A DNA stretch of 41,330 nucleotides from Promethearchaeota archaeon (GTDB lineage Archaea > Asgardarchaeota > Lokiarchaeia > Sigyniarchaeales > SOKP01): assembly GCA_016839745.1 (NCBI GenBank), contig JAEOTS010000179.1:1-41330 (forward strand). Direction: 5' to 3'. Both the position numbers and the translations under genes were made by a program. Positions within the stretch are counted from its first letter, which is position 1. Each line of letters opens with the position of its first letter. Under the pieces are notes generated by a model. The model saw only the letters and a list, made by a program, of their open reading frames with translations, was not told where the DNA came from and searched no databases. Shown one piece after another: positions 1-8,143 of this stretch.

Positions 1-498
1 ATTGATATTGATGTAGATGCCGATATAGATGTAGATACTGATATATTTGGCACTACAACTAGCCCTGCTCCAATTATGCTATTGGCGTCTGCGTTTCTCT
101 TAGTGTTCGGCATTTCAGGAATCTCGCTTTACTATATAATCACCATTGAAGCCTTAAAGTTTATTATGTTCATAGGATCACCAAGTATTGCGCTTATCTC
201 TTCAAAATATCTTAATGCAGCTTGGAAATATATTGCGAAATCGGAGTATTATAAAATATCCTCAACGCAAAATTTAATAGGAAAAGAGGGAGAGGTTATA
301 TTACCTATTGATGAGAGAGGAGGCGTAATTAGAATAAATTCAACAACCCCTATGAAATACGAGAAGCTTCATGTTATGCCTTATAACGATCCATCTTATT
401 TTGAGAGAGGCATGAAAGTTTATATTGTAGCAATTAAAGATAACAAAGTGAGGGTAGCTCCTAATAAAAATATAATTAAAAAAAAAGGTGAAAAATAA
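1..498 (+). CDS. NfeD/YuaF-like membrane protein with C-terminal OB-fold (5' partial)
   Basis: The reading frame is open from base 1, so the gene starts before the window; 165 codons are visible. It begins with an Asp-alternating stretch (IDIDVDADIDVDTDI), then two hydrophobic segments (around visible residues 25-45 and 50-68), then a beta-rich domain starting near IGKEGEV and ending VRVAP. That domain looks like the soluble OB-fold of NfeD/YuaF (DUF1449-type) proteins. Asp-rich stretches before the membrane segments occur in flotillin-associated members of this family. The downstream flotillin-like gene at 782 supports the call, because NfeD/YuaF proteins are commonly encoded beside flotillins and are thought to work with them in membrane microdomains. 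The family call is by pattern, not by search. Confidence 0.6.
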   Translation: MDIDVDADIDVDTDIFGTTTSPAPIMLLASAFLLVFGISGISLYYIITIEALKFIMFIGSPSIALISSKYLNAAWKYIAKSEYYKISSTQNLIGKEGEVILPIDERGGVIRINSTTPMKYEKLHVMPYNDPSYFERGMKVYIVAIKDNKVRVAPNKNIIKKKGEK

Positions 499-502
499 AG
501 AA

Positions 503-697
503 ATGAGCGTGAGTGAAAGAGAAATGGAAGAGAAAAAATATAACTGGCTCTATTTTCATGGTAAAGATGTAAATACTAAAAAGTTTCAAAAGAAAATTAA
601 CAAAAAGTCTACTTTGGCTTATGTTATTTTGATAAACAGCGTTATTATTATAGGTATTATTTTGATTATTTGGATATTAGCTAGCCTAGTGGGTTAG
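503..697 (+). CDS. Small single-pass membrane protein between NfeD-like and flotillin genes
   Basis: This encodes a 64-residue protein. The frame also allows a GTG start at 488 that overlaps the previous stop, but GGTGA at 487-491 looks like the ribosome binding site for the ATG at 503, so I chose the ATG. The first 40 residues are highly charged (Lys/Glu rich). Residues about 37-64 form one hydrophobic helix rich in Ile. No family is recognised. Its position inside the NfeD-like/flotillin unit suggests an accessory part of that membrane complex, which is inference only. Confidence 0.5.
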   Translation: MSVSEREMEEKKYNWLYFHGKDVNTKKFQKKINKKSTLAYVILINSVIIIGIILIIWILASLVG

Positions 698-781
698 TAT
701 ATTGATGACAATTAAAATTTATAAAAAAATGGAATAAAAAAAGAGAAAAAAATTCAAAAAAAAGGAGGTTTTAAGAAAAAA

Positions 782-1954
782 ATGTTGTTTCAAGAGATTA
801 ATGGATGGGTTGTCGGCATTGCAGTGACTTGTGCTATAGTAGCGTTCTTATTCATAATATTTATGGCCGCGCGATATCGGAAATTTAAAACAAATCAGTT
901 TGTAATTCACTTAAGAAATGGTAAGGTAAAATCAGCAGGGCTCGGTGGTCGTATATGGTTATTGCCTTTAATTGACGAATATATTGTTATTCCGACGACT
1001 AGTATACAAACGATTTTAGAAGCCCACGATCAAGTAGTTTCAAAGGAATACCAAAATATTGAATTCGTGGGAATGATTATTTGGAAAGTCGTTGATCCTG
1101 AGAAGGCGTTTAGTGCGGTTTCATGGAACTTGCGGGATGAAAATTATGTTGAAAAGATTCTAAAGGGAGCTGCTGAAGCCGTAATTAGAACAATATGTGC
1201 AAATATGCCACTTGAATTAATCATTAGAGAAAGAAGGGAGATAATTGATCATGTTCTAAAAGATTTACACGAATTATCAGCGGATTGGGGTATTTTAATC
1301 GAAACTTTCGAAATATTGGAAGTTATAATCGTAGAGACTGAATTAAAAAAGAACATGGAAGCTCTCAAGCAACAAATTGAGTATCAAAAAGCTAGAATCG
1401 CCAAAGCTAACGCAGAACAGGAATCTAGATTGAGAGAATTACAAGTACAAAACGAGATAGGCACTCAAGAACAATTGGTTCAGAGAGAAATTGAATTACG
1501 CAAGAAGGAAAAAGAAATCGCAATTGCTGAGAAAGAACGAGAGCGTAAACAAATTGAAGCAGATGGTGAACGCCTAAAGTTAGTAATTGAAGCTGACGCT
1601 CAAGCTTCTGCAATTAAGAAGAAATTAATTGCTCAAGCTGAAGGTGAAGCTGAAAGCATTAGACAGCAAATGCTTGCACAAGCTGAAGGTTTCCAAGAAC
1701 AAGTGAATGCTATGAGTAGTGCCGATCAGAGGTTCTTAGCGGTTCAATTAACTAATATTTTACCTGAGATCTTTAAAAACTTAAGTCCTGATAAAATGTT
1801 TATCATGGGTAACGGCGATGAAGCATTTAGCTCGCTTTCAAAAGCTATCTTACCTTTTCTGCAGTTACTACCCGAATATTCAGATAAAATAAAGAACTTC
1901 TTAGGAAACGGAGACTTAAAGTCTAAGGTTCAAGAATTATTGGTCCAGAAATAG
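782..1954 (+). CDS. Flotillin-like SPFH (prohibitin/band 7) domain membrane protein
   Basis: This is a 390-residue protein with a strong ribosome binding site (GGAGG at 764-768). Residues about 9-30 form an N-terminal membrane anchor. Residues about 32-190 have the SPFH-domain pattern, with EYIVIPTTSIQT and VVDPEKAFSAV. Residues about 195-310 form a long Ala/Glu/Gln coiled coil with the repeats AQAEGEAESIRQ and AQAEGFQEQ that mark flotillin/stomatin-type proteins. Such proteins oligomerise on the cytosolic face of membranes and organise microdomains. The preceding NfeD/YuaF-like gene is the usual partner. The gene ends 7 bases before a 12-T run, so it probably closes the transcription unit. 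The exact subfamily (flotillin, prohibitin or stomatin) is not settled. Confidence 0.85.
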   Translation: MLFQEINGWVVGIAVTCAIVAFLFIIFMAARYRKFKTNQFVIHLRNGKVKSAGLGGRIWLLPLIDEYIVIPTTSIQTILEAHDQVVSKEYQNIEFVGMIIWKVVDPEKAFSAVSWNLRDENYVEKILKGAAEAVIRTICANMPLELIIRERREIIDHVLKDLHELSADWGILIETFEILEVIIVETELKKNMEALKQQIEYQKARIAKANAEQESRLRELQVQNEIGTQEQLVQREIELRKKEKEIAIAEKERERKQIEADGERLKLVIEADAQASAIKKKLIAQAEGEAESIRQQMLAQAEGFQEQVNAMSSADQRFLAVQLTNILPEIFKNLSPDKMFIMGNGDEAFSSLSKAILPFLQLLPEYSDKIKNFLGNGDLKSKVQELLVQK

Positions 1955-1960
1955 GAATAA

Positions 1961-1972
1961 TTTTTTTTTTTT
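1961..1972 (+). terminator. Poly-T terminator after the flotillin-like gene
   Basis: Twelve consecutive T on the + strand begin 7 bases after the stop codon of the flotillin-like gene. Archaeal RNA polymerase terminates at such T-runs without needing a hairpin, and the next features are tRNA genes that need their own promoter. Confidence 0.6.
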
Positions 1973-2091
1973 ATAAATATTTTTCTTATCCTTATCATTT
2001 TCTTACTAAATAGTTAGAAATGAGTAAAAAAATTTTTAATTTAGAAATAATTTATTAATGTAAAAATTTACATAAATCTGAATTAAGCCTT

Positions 2092-2214
2092 GCCTCCGTG
2101 GCTTACATTATTTGTATATCACAAATAATAGCTAAGGTGGTAGAGCATTGCCTTGGTATTCATAAGAACGAACCAAACAGGCAAAGGTCGCGGGTTCAAA
2201 TCCCGCCGGAGGCT
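2092..2214 (+). tRNA. tRNA-Thr(GGT) with two introns, one in the D-arm
   Basis: The acceptor strands GCCTCCG (2092-2098) and CGGAGGC (2207-2213) pair fully, with discriminator T2214. The T-arm is GCGGG-TTCAAAT-CCCGC (2190-2206). The anticodon stem TTGCC (2148-2152) pairs with GGCAA (2180-2184). Anticodon GGT is at 2155-2157, followed by A37, then a 20-base intron (2159-2178) at the canonical 37/38 site; intron ACCAA can pair with TTGGT. A second insertion of about 30 bases lies at the start of the D-arm (about 2101-2130, boundaries ambiguous by a base or two). It holds a perfect 9-bp hairpin (2107-2115 with 2121-2129). Removing both gives a 73-base tRNA with a normal D-arm. U73 fits archaeal threonine tRNAs. 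Confidence 0.85.
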
Positions 2215-2221
2215 TTATTAC

Positions 2222-2337
2222 GCCGGTGTGGCTTAGCTTGGTTATAGCGCCAGACACACATTCATTCGAAACTGGGTCAGACTGATTGTGCTGGACTCAT
2301 AATCTGGAGGTCGAGGGCTCAAACCCCTCCACCGGCA
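2222..2337 (+). tRNA. Elongator tRNA-Met(CAT) with an intron on the 5' side of the anticodon loop
   Basis: Acceptor GCCGGTG (2222-2228) pairs with CACCGGC (2330-2336), and the discriminator is A2337. The T-arm is GAGGG-CTCAAAC-CCCTC. The anticodon stem CCAGA (2250-2254) pairs with TCTGG (2303-2307), and the loop CTCATAA (2296-2302) carries anticodon CAT at 2298-2300. A 41-base intron separates the 5' stem strand from the loop (2255-2295, or shifted by one). It therefore sits at 31/32 or 32/33, not the usual 37/38. Base pair G1-C72 and a stem without GGG/CCC argue against the initiator. A tRNA-Ile2 with modified C34 is a less likely alternative, because the anticodon region resembles archaeal elongator Met. 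Five T (2339-2343) follow as a terminator. Confidence 0.85.
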
Positions 2338-2412
2338 CTTTTTCTGCATATTATAAGAATTGTAATATCGAAGAATTTAAGATATATCTTTAATTTGATT
2401 TCTTTGATTCTA

Positions 2413-3186
2413 ATGACCTCCTCAAAAGAAATTAAACGATTTCAAGAATTTTTGATGAACGCTTGGCCCGCAGAACATTACTTCTTTTTGAATGGATGGA
2501 TATTGCGATTTACTACGGGAGTAACTTATCGAGCTAATTCAGTGATCCCAATTAATTACACTGGAAACAGAGCTCTTGTCGAAAAGGACATCAAAATTGT
2601 AGAAAATGCTTACAAATCTTACGATTTACCAACTATATACACTATGCATGAACATTTTGAACCTGCAGGACTGGATGAAATTTTACGAGACCGTGGATAT
2701 ATTGAACAAGATCGCACAAATGCCTTATTAATGTCTGTCGAACATCTTAATTTAAAAGACATTAACGAAGATTATAGATACGAGATTTATAATGAACGAG
2801 TAATTAAATTTTCGTCTTTATTATCAAGATTTACGAAACGAGATAAATTCCAGCAGGAGGTAATAAAAGAGATAACAAGTAGAATTGTGGTTCCAAAGAA
2901 ATGTTTTGTCATAGCTAAATTGGAGGGAGAACCTATAGGGACTTTAATGGGTGTACTAAATCCTCATGGCTATGTGTATATTGCTGATGTATTTGTTATC
3001 CCAGAATTTAGGCGTCAAAAAATAGCAAACTCTATGCTCAAAACCGTAATAAAAGAATGGGCAATATCGAATGGTGCTAAAAATATATGGCTTCAAGTAG
3101 AACTACGAAATAACGATGCTATGAAATTATATGAGAATTTAGGGATGGAAAAAATTTACAGTTATTATTATCTAAGAAGAGATTAA
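2413..3186 (+). CDS. GNAT-family N-acetyltransferase
   Basis: The protein has 257 residues from the ATG at 2413; an upstream in-frame TTG at 2395 would add six. The N-terminal half carries the pattern FLNGWILRF...YRANSVIPI, seen in a GNAT subgroup whose N-terminal domain begins with AWPA and GWxLRF. The C-terminal half (about 130-257) has the acetyl-CoA-binding region VFVIPEFRRQKIANSML, with the R/Q-x-x-x-x-A loop, followed by NDAMKLYENLGMEKI, the typical GNAT beta6-alpha4 signature. It probably transfers an acetyl group to an amine, but the substrate cannot be told. It lies alone, downstream of the tRNA pair. Confidence 0.85.
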   Translation: MTSSKEIKRFQEFLMNAWPAEHYFFLNGWILRFTTGVTYRANSVIPINYTGNRALVEKDIKIVENAYKSYDLPTIYTMHEHFEPAGLDEILRDRGYIEQDRTNALLMSVEHLNLKDINEDYRYEIYNERVIKFSSLLSRFTKRDKFQQEVIKEITSRIVVPKKCFVIAKLEGEPIGTLMGVLNPHGYVYIADVFVIPEFRRQKIANSMLKTVIKEWAISNGAKNIWLQVELRNNDAMKLYENLGMEKIYSYYYLRRD

Positions 3187-3385
3187 TCTAATTTTTTGAG
3201 TTTAAAATTTGCATTTCGTTTTTTCAAATGAATTTTCATCGGAATCAGACTCTGAATTTACCTTTTCGTCCTTTTTAAAAGAGTAGTTTTCTTTGACAGC
3301 ATAGTAAAAGATTTTTAAGTTAACTAATCCTAGTATTCTTCACCTTGGAATCCATTAAAAAAAATGTCAAATAGAGGTGAAAGTT

Positions 3386-3709
3386 ATGTATATGGTCTCA
3401 ATCACAAAATTTCCCGTGAGTAAAGGTAAAGAAGTGGGTAAAAGGTTTATTGAAGCATCAAAGAAATTTCCTCCTGATAGAACAATAGATAAGCAAATTT
3501 TGCGTATGGCCGCAAGAATTGTGGGAGACGAAGTAGTTTCTATAACTATATCAGAGGTTAAAGAAGGAAAGTTCCAAGAAGCGTTTCAGCGAAGTCATGA
3601 AATTCAAATGTTTTATTCAGATATAGAAGGAATGAAATTTGACGTACAACCTTACTTATCTGGGGTAGAATCTTTCCCACTAGTAGGTTTGGAGATGCCA
3701 TCTGAATAG
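3386..3709 (+). CDS. Small uncharacterised protein, possible dimeric alpha-beta barrel fold
   Basis: This is a 107-residue protein. An in-frame GTG at 3377 is possible, but GAGGTGA at 3372-3378 fits as the ribosome binding site of the ATG at 3386, so I chose 3386. The pattern is strand MVSITKFPV, a long basic helix (KEVGKRFIEASKKF), strand RIVGDEVVSITISEV, a helix (KFQEAFQRSHEIQMF), strand FDVQPYL. This beta-alpha-beta-beta-alpha-beta order resembles small ferredoxin-like or dabb-type proteins. No catalytic residues are evident and the gene is not recognised by name. A 10-T run follows at 3748. Confidence 0.6.
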   Translation: MYMVSITKFPVSKGKEVGKRFIEASKKFPPDRTIDKQILRMAARIVGDEVVSITISEVKEGKFQEAFQRSHEIQMFYSDIEGMKFDVQPYLSGVESFPLVGLEMPSE

Positions 3710-3747
3710 TCGTATCATTTAAAGTTCATTAAATATAATTATTATTC

Positions 3748-3757
3748 TTTTTTTTTT
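3748..3757 (+). terminator. Poly-T terminator
   Basis: Ten consecutive T lie 38 bases after the stop codon of the small protein at 3386 and about 65 bases before the next gene. They fit an archaeal T-run terminator separating the two. Confidence 0.45.
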
Positions 3758-3821
3758 ATTTTAGGATAAAATACTGATAAAAAATGAAAAGTTCTTTTTA
3801 CTGAGAATTTTATATAATAAT

Positions 3822-5201
3822 ATGTTTGTCCATCCTTCTTCTCATGCTTTTGAACCTTTTAAGTACACAACTCTGGAGGATTTAAAAAATGAGTTAAAGA
3901 GATTGTCGATCCCTCTCCCCATAAGTTCTTTTACTGAAAATTTGAGCGAAGCTATTCAATCTAAACATCTTATTATCCCTAACAGACTTTCAATCCAACC
4001 AATGGAAGGATTCGATGCAAACCTTAATGGTTCACCGAGTGATCTTACATTCCGACGTTACAAGCGCTATGCTAAAGGTGGAGTTGGTCTCATCTGGTTT
4101 GAAGCGACTGCAATCTCAGAGGACTGTCGATCAAATGACCATCAATTAGTGCTTTCGGAAGATAATGTAAATGATTTTAAGCAACTCACTTCTCTCATTA
4201 GAGATCAATGCGACCGTAATTTGGAATTATTAGGATTTAAAAACAGGTGTTGTTTAATACTGCAATTAAATCATTCAGGTAGGTATTCAAAACGAAATGG
4301 AAATAAATATCCGATTAGAGCTTATCATAGTGATGAATTAGACAGCGCGATTTCCGTAAAAAGAAAGGATGGTGTTATTATTTCAGATGATGAACTAAAA
4401 GAGATTGAAGAAATCTGGGTAAGAAAGGCTATTTTAGCAAAGGAAAGCGGATTTGATGGCGTAGATATTAAAGCGTGTCATGGCTATTTGATTAGCGAAT
4501 TGTTATCTTCTTTTCATCGCGAAAATTCTAAGTATGGAGGATATAGTTTAGAAAATCGATCCAAATTATTTTTAGATATAGTTACTCAACTGCAGAATAA
4601 ATTTAGAAAAGATTCCGATTTTTTAATTACTTCACGCGTAGGAGTATACGATGGTATTCCTTATCCTACAGGATTTGGAGTTAAAAGTATTGTCAATGAT
4701 AATTTTCCAGCATCTATTGATCTTGAGGAACCTGTCGAGTTAATTAATAAATTATACGATCTTGATGTAAAGCTTATTAACATCACAGCAGGTAATCCTC
4801 ATTACAAAGGACATATCACGCGTCCATACGATGTTCCAGTAAAGGGAGGAAAGTTACCTAAAGAGCATCCATTATTTAGCGCTTATAGAATAATATATTT
4901 AACCTCAGTGATTAAAAGTTTAGTTCCACATGATATGATAATTGTAGGATCAGGTTATTCCTATTTCCGACAGTTTGCAGGTAATCTTGCATCAGGAGTT
5001 ATTCAAAAAGGAATGGTAGATATATGTGGCTTTGGGAGAATGTCTTTTGCGAATCCAGAATTTGCTAAGCAAATTTTTCAAGGAAAAACCATAGATAAAA
5101 CAAAATCTTGTATAAGTTGTTCGAAATGTTCACAATTTATGAGGGAGGGCAAATCTACAGGATGTGCCGTTAGAGATCCCGAGTATAGAAATAAAGAATA
5201 G
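3822..5201 (+). CDS. Old Yellow Enzyme-family NADH:flavin oxidoreductase with C-terminal cysteine cluster
   Basis: The protein has 459 residues. After an N-terminal extension of about 50 residues comes an FMN-binding TIM barrel: NRLSIQPMEGFDAN, GVGLIWFEATAI, LILQLNHSGRYS and GFDGVDIKACHGYLISELLS, then SKYGGYSLENR, the family signature. FGRMSFANPEFAKQI closes the barrel. The C-terminus carries CISCSKC and a later Cys, resembling the iron-sulfur ligands of 2,4-dienoyl-CoA reductase-type members. The second half of such enzymes (FAD/NAD domains) is absent, so electrons would have to come from a partner. It probably reduces an activated C=C bond; the substrate is unknown. It converges with the flavoprotein gene at 5205, only 3 bases away. 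Confidence 0.85.
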   Translation: MFVHPSSHAFEPFKYTTLEDLKNELKRLSIPLPISSFTENLSEAIQSKHLIIPNRLSIQPMEGFDANLNGSPSDLTFRRYKRYAKGGVGLIWFEATAISEDCRSNDHQLVLSEDNVNDFKQLTSLIRDQCDRNLELLGFKNRCCLILQLNHSGRYSKRNGNKYPIRAYHSDELDSAISVKRKDGVIISDDELKEIEEIWVRKAILAKESGFDGVDIKACHGYLISELLSSFHRENSKYGGYSLENRSKLFLDIVTQLQNKFRKDSDFLITSRVGVYDGIPYPTGFGVKSIVNDNFPASIDLEEPVELINKLYDLDVKLINITAGNPHYKGHITRPYDVPVKGGKLPKEHPLFSAYRIIYLTSVIKSLVPHDMIIVGSGYSYFRQFAGNLASGVIQKGMVDICGFGRMSFANPEFAKQIFQGKTIDKTKSCISCSKCSQFMREGKSTGCAVRDPEYRNKE

Positions 5202-5204
5202 TTT

Positions 5205-7226
5205 TTAACGTACTACTTTACCATCATTATAATCCTTCCAAACATTCTCAAACCAGCTAGAAGATTCTGGGATTTCTCTGACCTTAACCCATTTAATATT
5301 TATTTGGTCATTTTTCAAGGAAATTGTTTGAATTTGATTAGACAAGTCTAAATCGCTTTTTATAAAGTTATATGAGGATAATTTCTTTGGAAGGGAGACT
5401 AACCTTTCACCTAAATTAGCATTTAATTTATTTCTGTTAATTAGAAATGAACCTCGACTTTGTCCATAGCGTTTGTGATAATCGAAAATTGCTGAAAAGA
5501 AAAGATATTGAGTTAATAGAGAATCTTTTACTTGAAAATATTTAATTAAATCAGAAGCATCGTTGATAGTGATGATATCATCAAGATTTAGTAACTGTAG
5601 TTTAACATTGTATATTTCTCCTTCTAGGTCTTCTTTAGACCTTAAAATCCCTGCATATTTTTCCATTCGATTTTGAATTAACTCAAGAATTTTATTTGGA
5701 GTGAATTTTTCTTTATTTTTCATATTTTCTAAACATTTTTTTATCCTTTCTAAATAAGAAGTGAGTTGGTCTTCAATTTCAAGATAGAATTCTTCACTTG
5801 TTAAAGAAAGCATAGTATTGTATGTGCTAGCAATTTTTTGTGCGGTCCTCAAACCTCCCACTTGCCCCGCATTTAATGCAGCACCCCCAGGTCTATGAAT
5901 GCCGTGGCTTCCGTTGCTTTCACCAATAACAAATAGATGTTTAATATTAGATTCCCACCATATATTGCACGATACGCCACCATTCAAATGTTGATTACAC
6001 ACAGCAATTTGTAGAGGTTCAGTTGAGAGATCTATATCATGATCTTTATAATGTAAGAAGGCCTGTTCATTCAGAGATTTTAATCTTATAACCGGTAATT
6101 CTCCTTTAGAATTGGATTTCTCAAGGTATGTTTTTGCAGCTGAAGCCATTGAATTTAGATCGTATCCGCTGGGATTTCTAGTAAAATCTAGAAACACTCT
6201 TCTCCCAAGAATTTCTGTTTCGTAATATACAGCGATATCTATCAAAGACGATCCATAATCCTCAATCCGATCCGAACTGAAAGGCCATTGATATCCTTTT
6301 AAAAAAATTGCTTTTGACATTTCCTTAAATGAGGGAAAATATTCGTTGAGAAATTCATATTCTTCACCGTTTTCATTGATAGAAATATAACAGGGAATAA
6401 CCTGTTGGTAGGACCCTGAGACATTCCAGCGAAATTGAGTTGATGCTAATCCAAATTGAGATTCGGTAAGGTTTTGCATAATGCAACCTGCGTCAATAGC
6501 TAAAGAAGTGCTTCCTTTTTGAGAAAGTGGGTAAACTGAATTTTTATATAATAGTGAAGGCCCTCCAGTGGCTAAGACGATATTTCTCGTTTTAAAGATT
6601 TTAATTGATTTAATTAGATCCTTTAATTTTTCTTGATTAGATAATGAATTTATATCCAGACATATCATACCTATTACTTGTGGCTCATCGTAATCATCAA
6701 TAATTAATTCAGTAGCATAATATCTGTCAAATATGTTGATGCTTAATTCGGATACTACTTCAAGTAGTCGTTTACACATTTCTTGAGAGGTATAAGGGCC
6801 AATTGATGTAGCTCTTTGTTTGGGATCGTTATCTGTTTTATACCCTACAAATCCTCCATATTTATCGTATGGAAAAGATACCCCAAGTTGAACTAAATGA
6901 AAAAATTCTCGTATCGAATTGGTTGATTCTATCAAAGCAATATCTCCATGCATAGCTCCACCTGAAAACAAATCTTTGGCCATTTCAAATGGGGAATCAA
7001 CCTGGTCTCCGACGACAGACAATTTGTAGTACGTTTGTTTATCAGAACCTGCATTAAAAGAAGTTCCACCTCCTAATTCTTCAGTTACAAGGGCAATCTG
7101 CCATGGAGCGATACCTTCTTCTACTAAATGGATAGCACAATTTAACCCCGCAGCTCCAGTACCTATAATAACTGTATTGTACTCTAATATCTCAATGTCC
7201 TGTAGATCAATATCAAATAGTTCCAT
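5205..7226 (-). CDS. FAD-dependent oxidoreductase, fumarate reductase/succinate dehydrogenase flavoprotein family
   Basis: The protein has 673 residues, with GGGAGG just before the ATG. The N-terminus has the dinucleotide-binding motif VIIGTGAAGLNCAIHL (about residues 19-34), followed by GGGTSFNAGSDKQ. The central region includes NIVLATGGPSLLY, and HLNGGVSCN...LFVIGESNGSHGIHRPGG near residue 430 is the second FAD-contact signature of this family. The C-terminal 200 residues are helical, as in the FrdA/AspB capping and tail regions. No iron-sulfur or membrane subunits are nearby, so this looks like a soluble fumarate reductase-like enzyme and not part of complex II. It lies 9 bases downstream of the SDR gene and faces the OYE-type gene, which suggests a joint redox pathway. 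Confidence 0.75.
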   Translation of the reverse strand: MELFDIDLQDIEILEYNTVIIGTGAAGLNCAIHLVEEGIAPWQIALVTEELGGGTSFNAGSDKQTYYKLSVVGDQVDSPFEMAKDLFSGGAMHGDIALIESTNSIREFFHLVQLGVSFPYDKYGGFVGYKTDNDPKQRATSIGPYTSQEMCKRLLEVVSELSINIFDRYYATELIIDDYDEPQVIGMICLDINSLSNQEKLKDLIKSIKIFKTRNIVLATGGPSLLYKNSVYPLSQKGSTSLAIDAGCIMQNLTESQFGLASTQFRWNVSGSYQQVIPCYISINENGEEYEFLNEYFPSFKEMSKAIFLKGYQWPFSSDRIEDYGSSLIDIAVYYETEILGRRVFLDFTRNPSGYDLNSMASAAKTYLEKSNSKGELPVIRLKSLNEQAFLHYKDHDIDLSTEPLQIAVCNQHLNGGVSCNIWWESNIKHLFVIGESNGSHGIHRPGGAALNAGQVGGLRTAQKIASTYNTMLSLTSEEFYLEIEDQLTSYLERIKKCLENMKNKEKFTPNKILELIQNRMEKYAGILRSKEDLEGEIYNVKLQLLNLDDIITINDASDLIKYFQVKDSLLTQYLFFSAIFDYHKRYGQSRGSFLINRNKLNANLGERLVSLPKKLSSYNFIKSDLDLSNQIQTISLKNDQINIKWVKVREIPESSSWFENVWKDYNDGKVVR

Positions 7227-7235
7227 ATTCCTCCC

Positions 7236-8036
7236 TTAAAGTCGATGTATGTGAAATCCTCCGTCGATATCTATTACGGATCCAGTTGAAAATGGTAAGA
7301 GCCCAGAAACAATAGCAACTACCGGTTTCGCTATATCAATGGGTTTTCCCCACCTCCTTATAGGAGTTAGGCCTTCTTTTATTAATTTGTCGTAATTATC
7401 ATGAACTTTTTCCGTCATAGGCGTATCAATAATTCCTGGCGAAATTTCATGTACAGGTATCCCATATTCGGATAATCTTTCTCCGAACAGTTTCGTCATC
7501 ATATTCATAGCTGATTTTGAAAGGCAATATTCTCCTCTATTAACAGAAGCAGTATATCGATTAATTGATGAAATATTGATGATATAAGGTTGATAAGTAT
7601 TTTTAAACTTTTCTCGTAATTGGATCATCCATTTAGAAATGGCTTGAGTTAGAAAATAAGGTCCCTTGAGATTAATTGACATTACTCGATCGTACGATTC
7701 TTCGGATGTTTCTAAAATATCTTTTCTGATTTTTGGTGCGACTCCAGCGTTATTAACCAAAACATCTATTCTTTTAAATTTATCTTCAATTTTTTCTATT
7801 AAAGTCTCACGATCTTCTTTTTTGCTTATATCTGCTTGTACATATAAAATTCTATCGTCGATTTCTTGACTATAAATTCCCTTTAGCTCGGAGTAATATT
7901 CTTCGGATAAAGCTTTAGTCGCGGCACCATTAATTACTACAGAATAGTCTAATTTTGCGAGTTCTAATACGATGGCTTTCCCAATTCCATGTGTACTTCC
8001 AGTTACTAATAGAACTTTTTTATTATGTGGTTCCAT
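7236..8036 (-). CDS. Short-chain dehydrogenase/reductase (SDR)
   Basis: The protein has 266 residues. It has the classical SDR order: TGSTHGIG cofactor loop (about residues 13-20), DISKKEDR, NNAGVAP, the catalytic serine in NISSINRY, the YxxxK pair in YCLSK, then PGIIDTPM and a C-terminal GSVIDIDGGF. This matches FabG/glucose-dehydrogenase-like enzymes that oxidise or reduce a hydroxyl/keto group with NAD(P). It is the first gene of a two-gene minus-strand unit with the flavoprotein at 5205-7226. The substrate is not determinable from sequence. Confidence 0.9.
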   Translation of the reverse strand: MEPHNKKVLLVTGSTHGIGKAIVLELAKLDYSVVINGAATKALSEEYYSELKGIYSQEIDDRILYVQADISKKEDRETLIEKIEDKFKRIDVLVNNAGVAPKIRKDILETSEESYDRVMSINLKGPYFLTQAISKWMIQLREKFKNTYQPYIINISSINRYTASVNRGEYCLSKSAMNMMTKLFGERLSEYGIPVHEISPGIIDTPMTEKVHDNYDKLIKEGLTPIRRWGKPIDIAKPVVAIVSGLLPFSTGSVIDIDGGFHIHRL

Positions 8037-8143
8037 AGATTATAATTTATTTTATTGTTTTAAAATTGTTTTTAATTGACAACTATAATTACGGTATAAA
8101 AATCTAAAACATTTATTATCTCATAATCTTAAATTTAATTGTT

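Noticed and set aside
2222..2337. Initiator tRNA-Met or tRNA-Ile2
   Set aside because: G1-C72 and the lack of GGG/CCC in the anticodon stem argue against the initiator; loop and stem match elongator Met better than Ile2.
3190..3330. Minus-strand open frame of about 40 codons with a Ser/Asp/Glu-rich, protein-like composition
   Set aside because: It has no ATG, GTG or TTG start in frame after the last stop and no motif; it may be a gene remnant but cannot be supported.
3822..8036. A bile-acid (bai-like) operon, because OYE, SDR and flavoprotein genes occur together there
   Set aside because: The families are broad, there is no CoA ligase or transporter, and the genes are convergent and not one operon.
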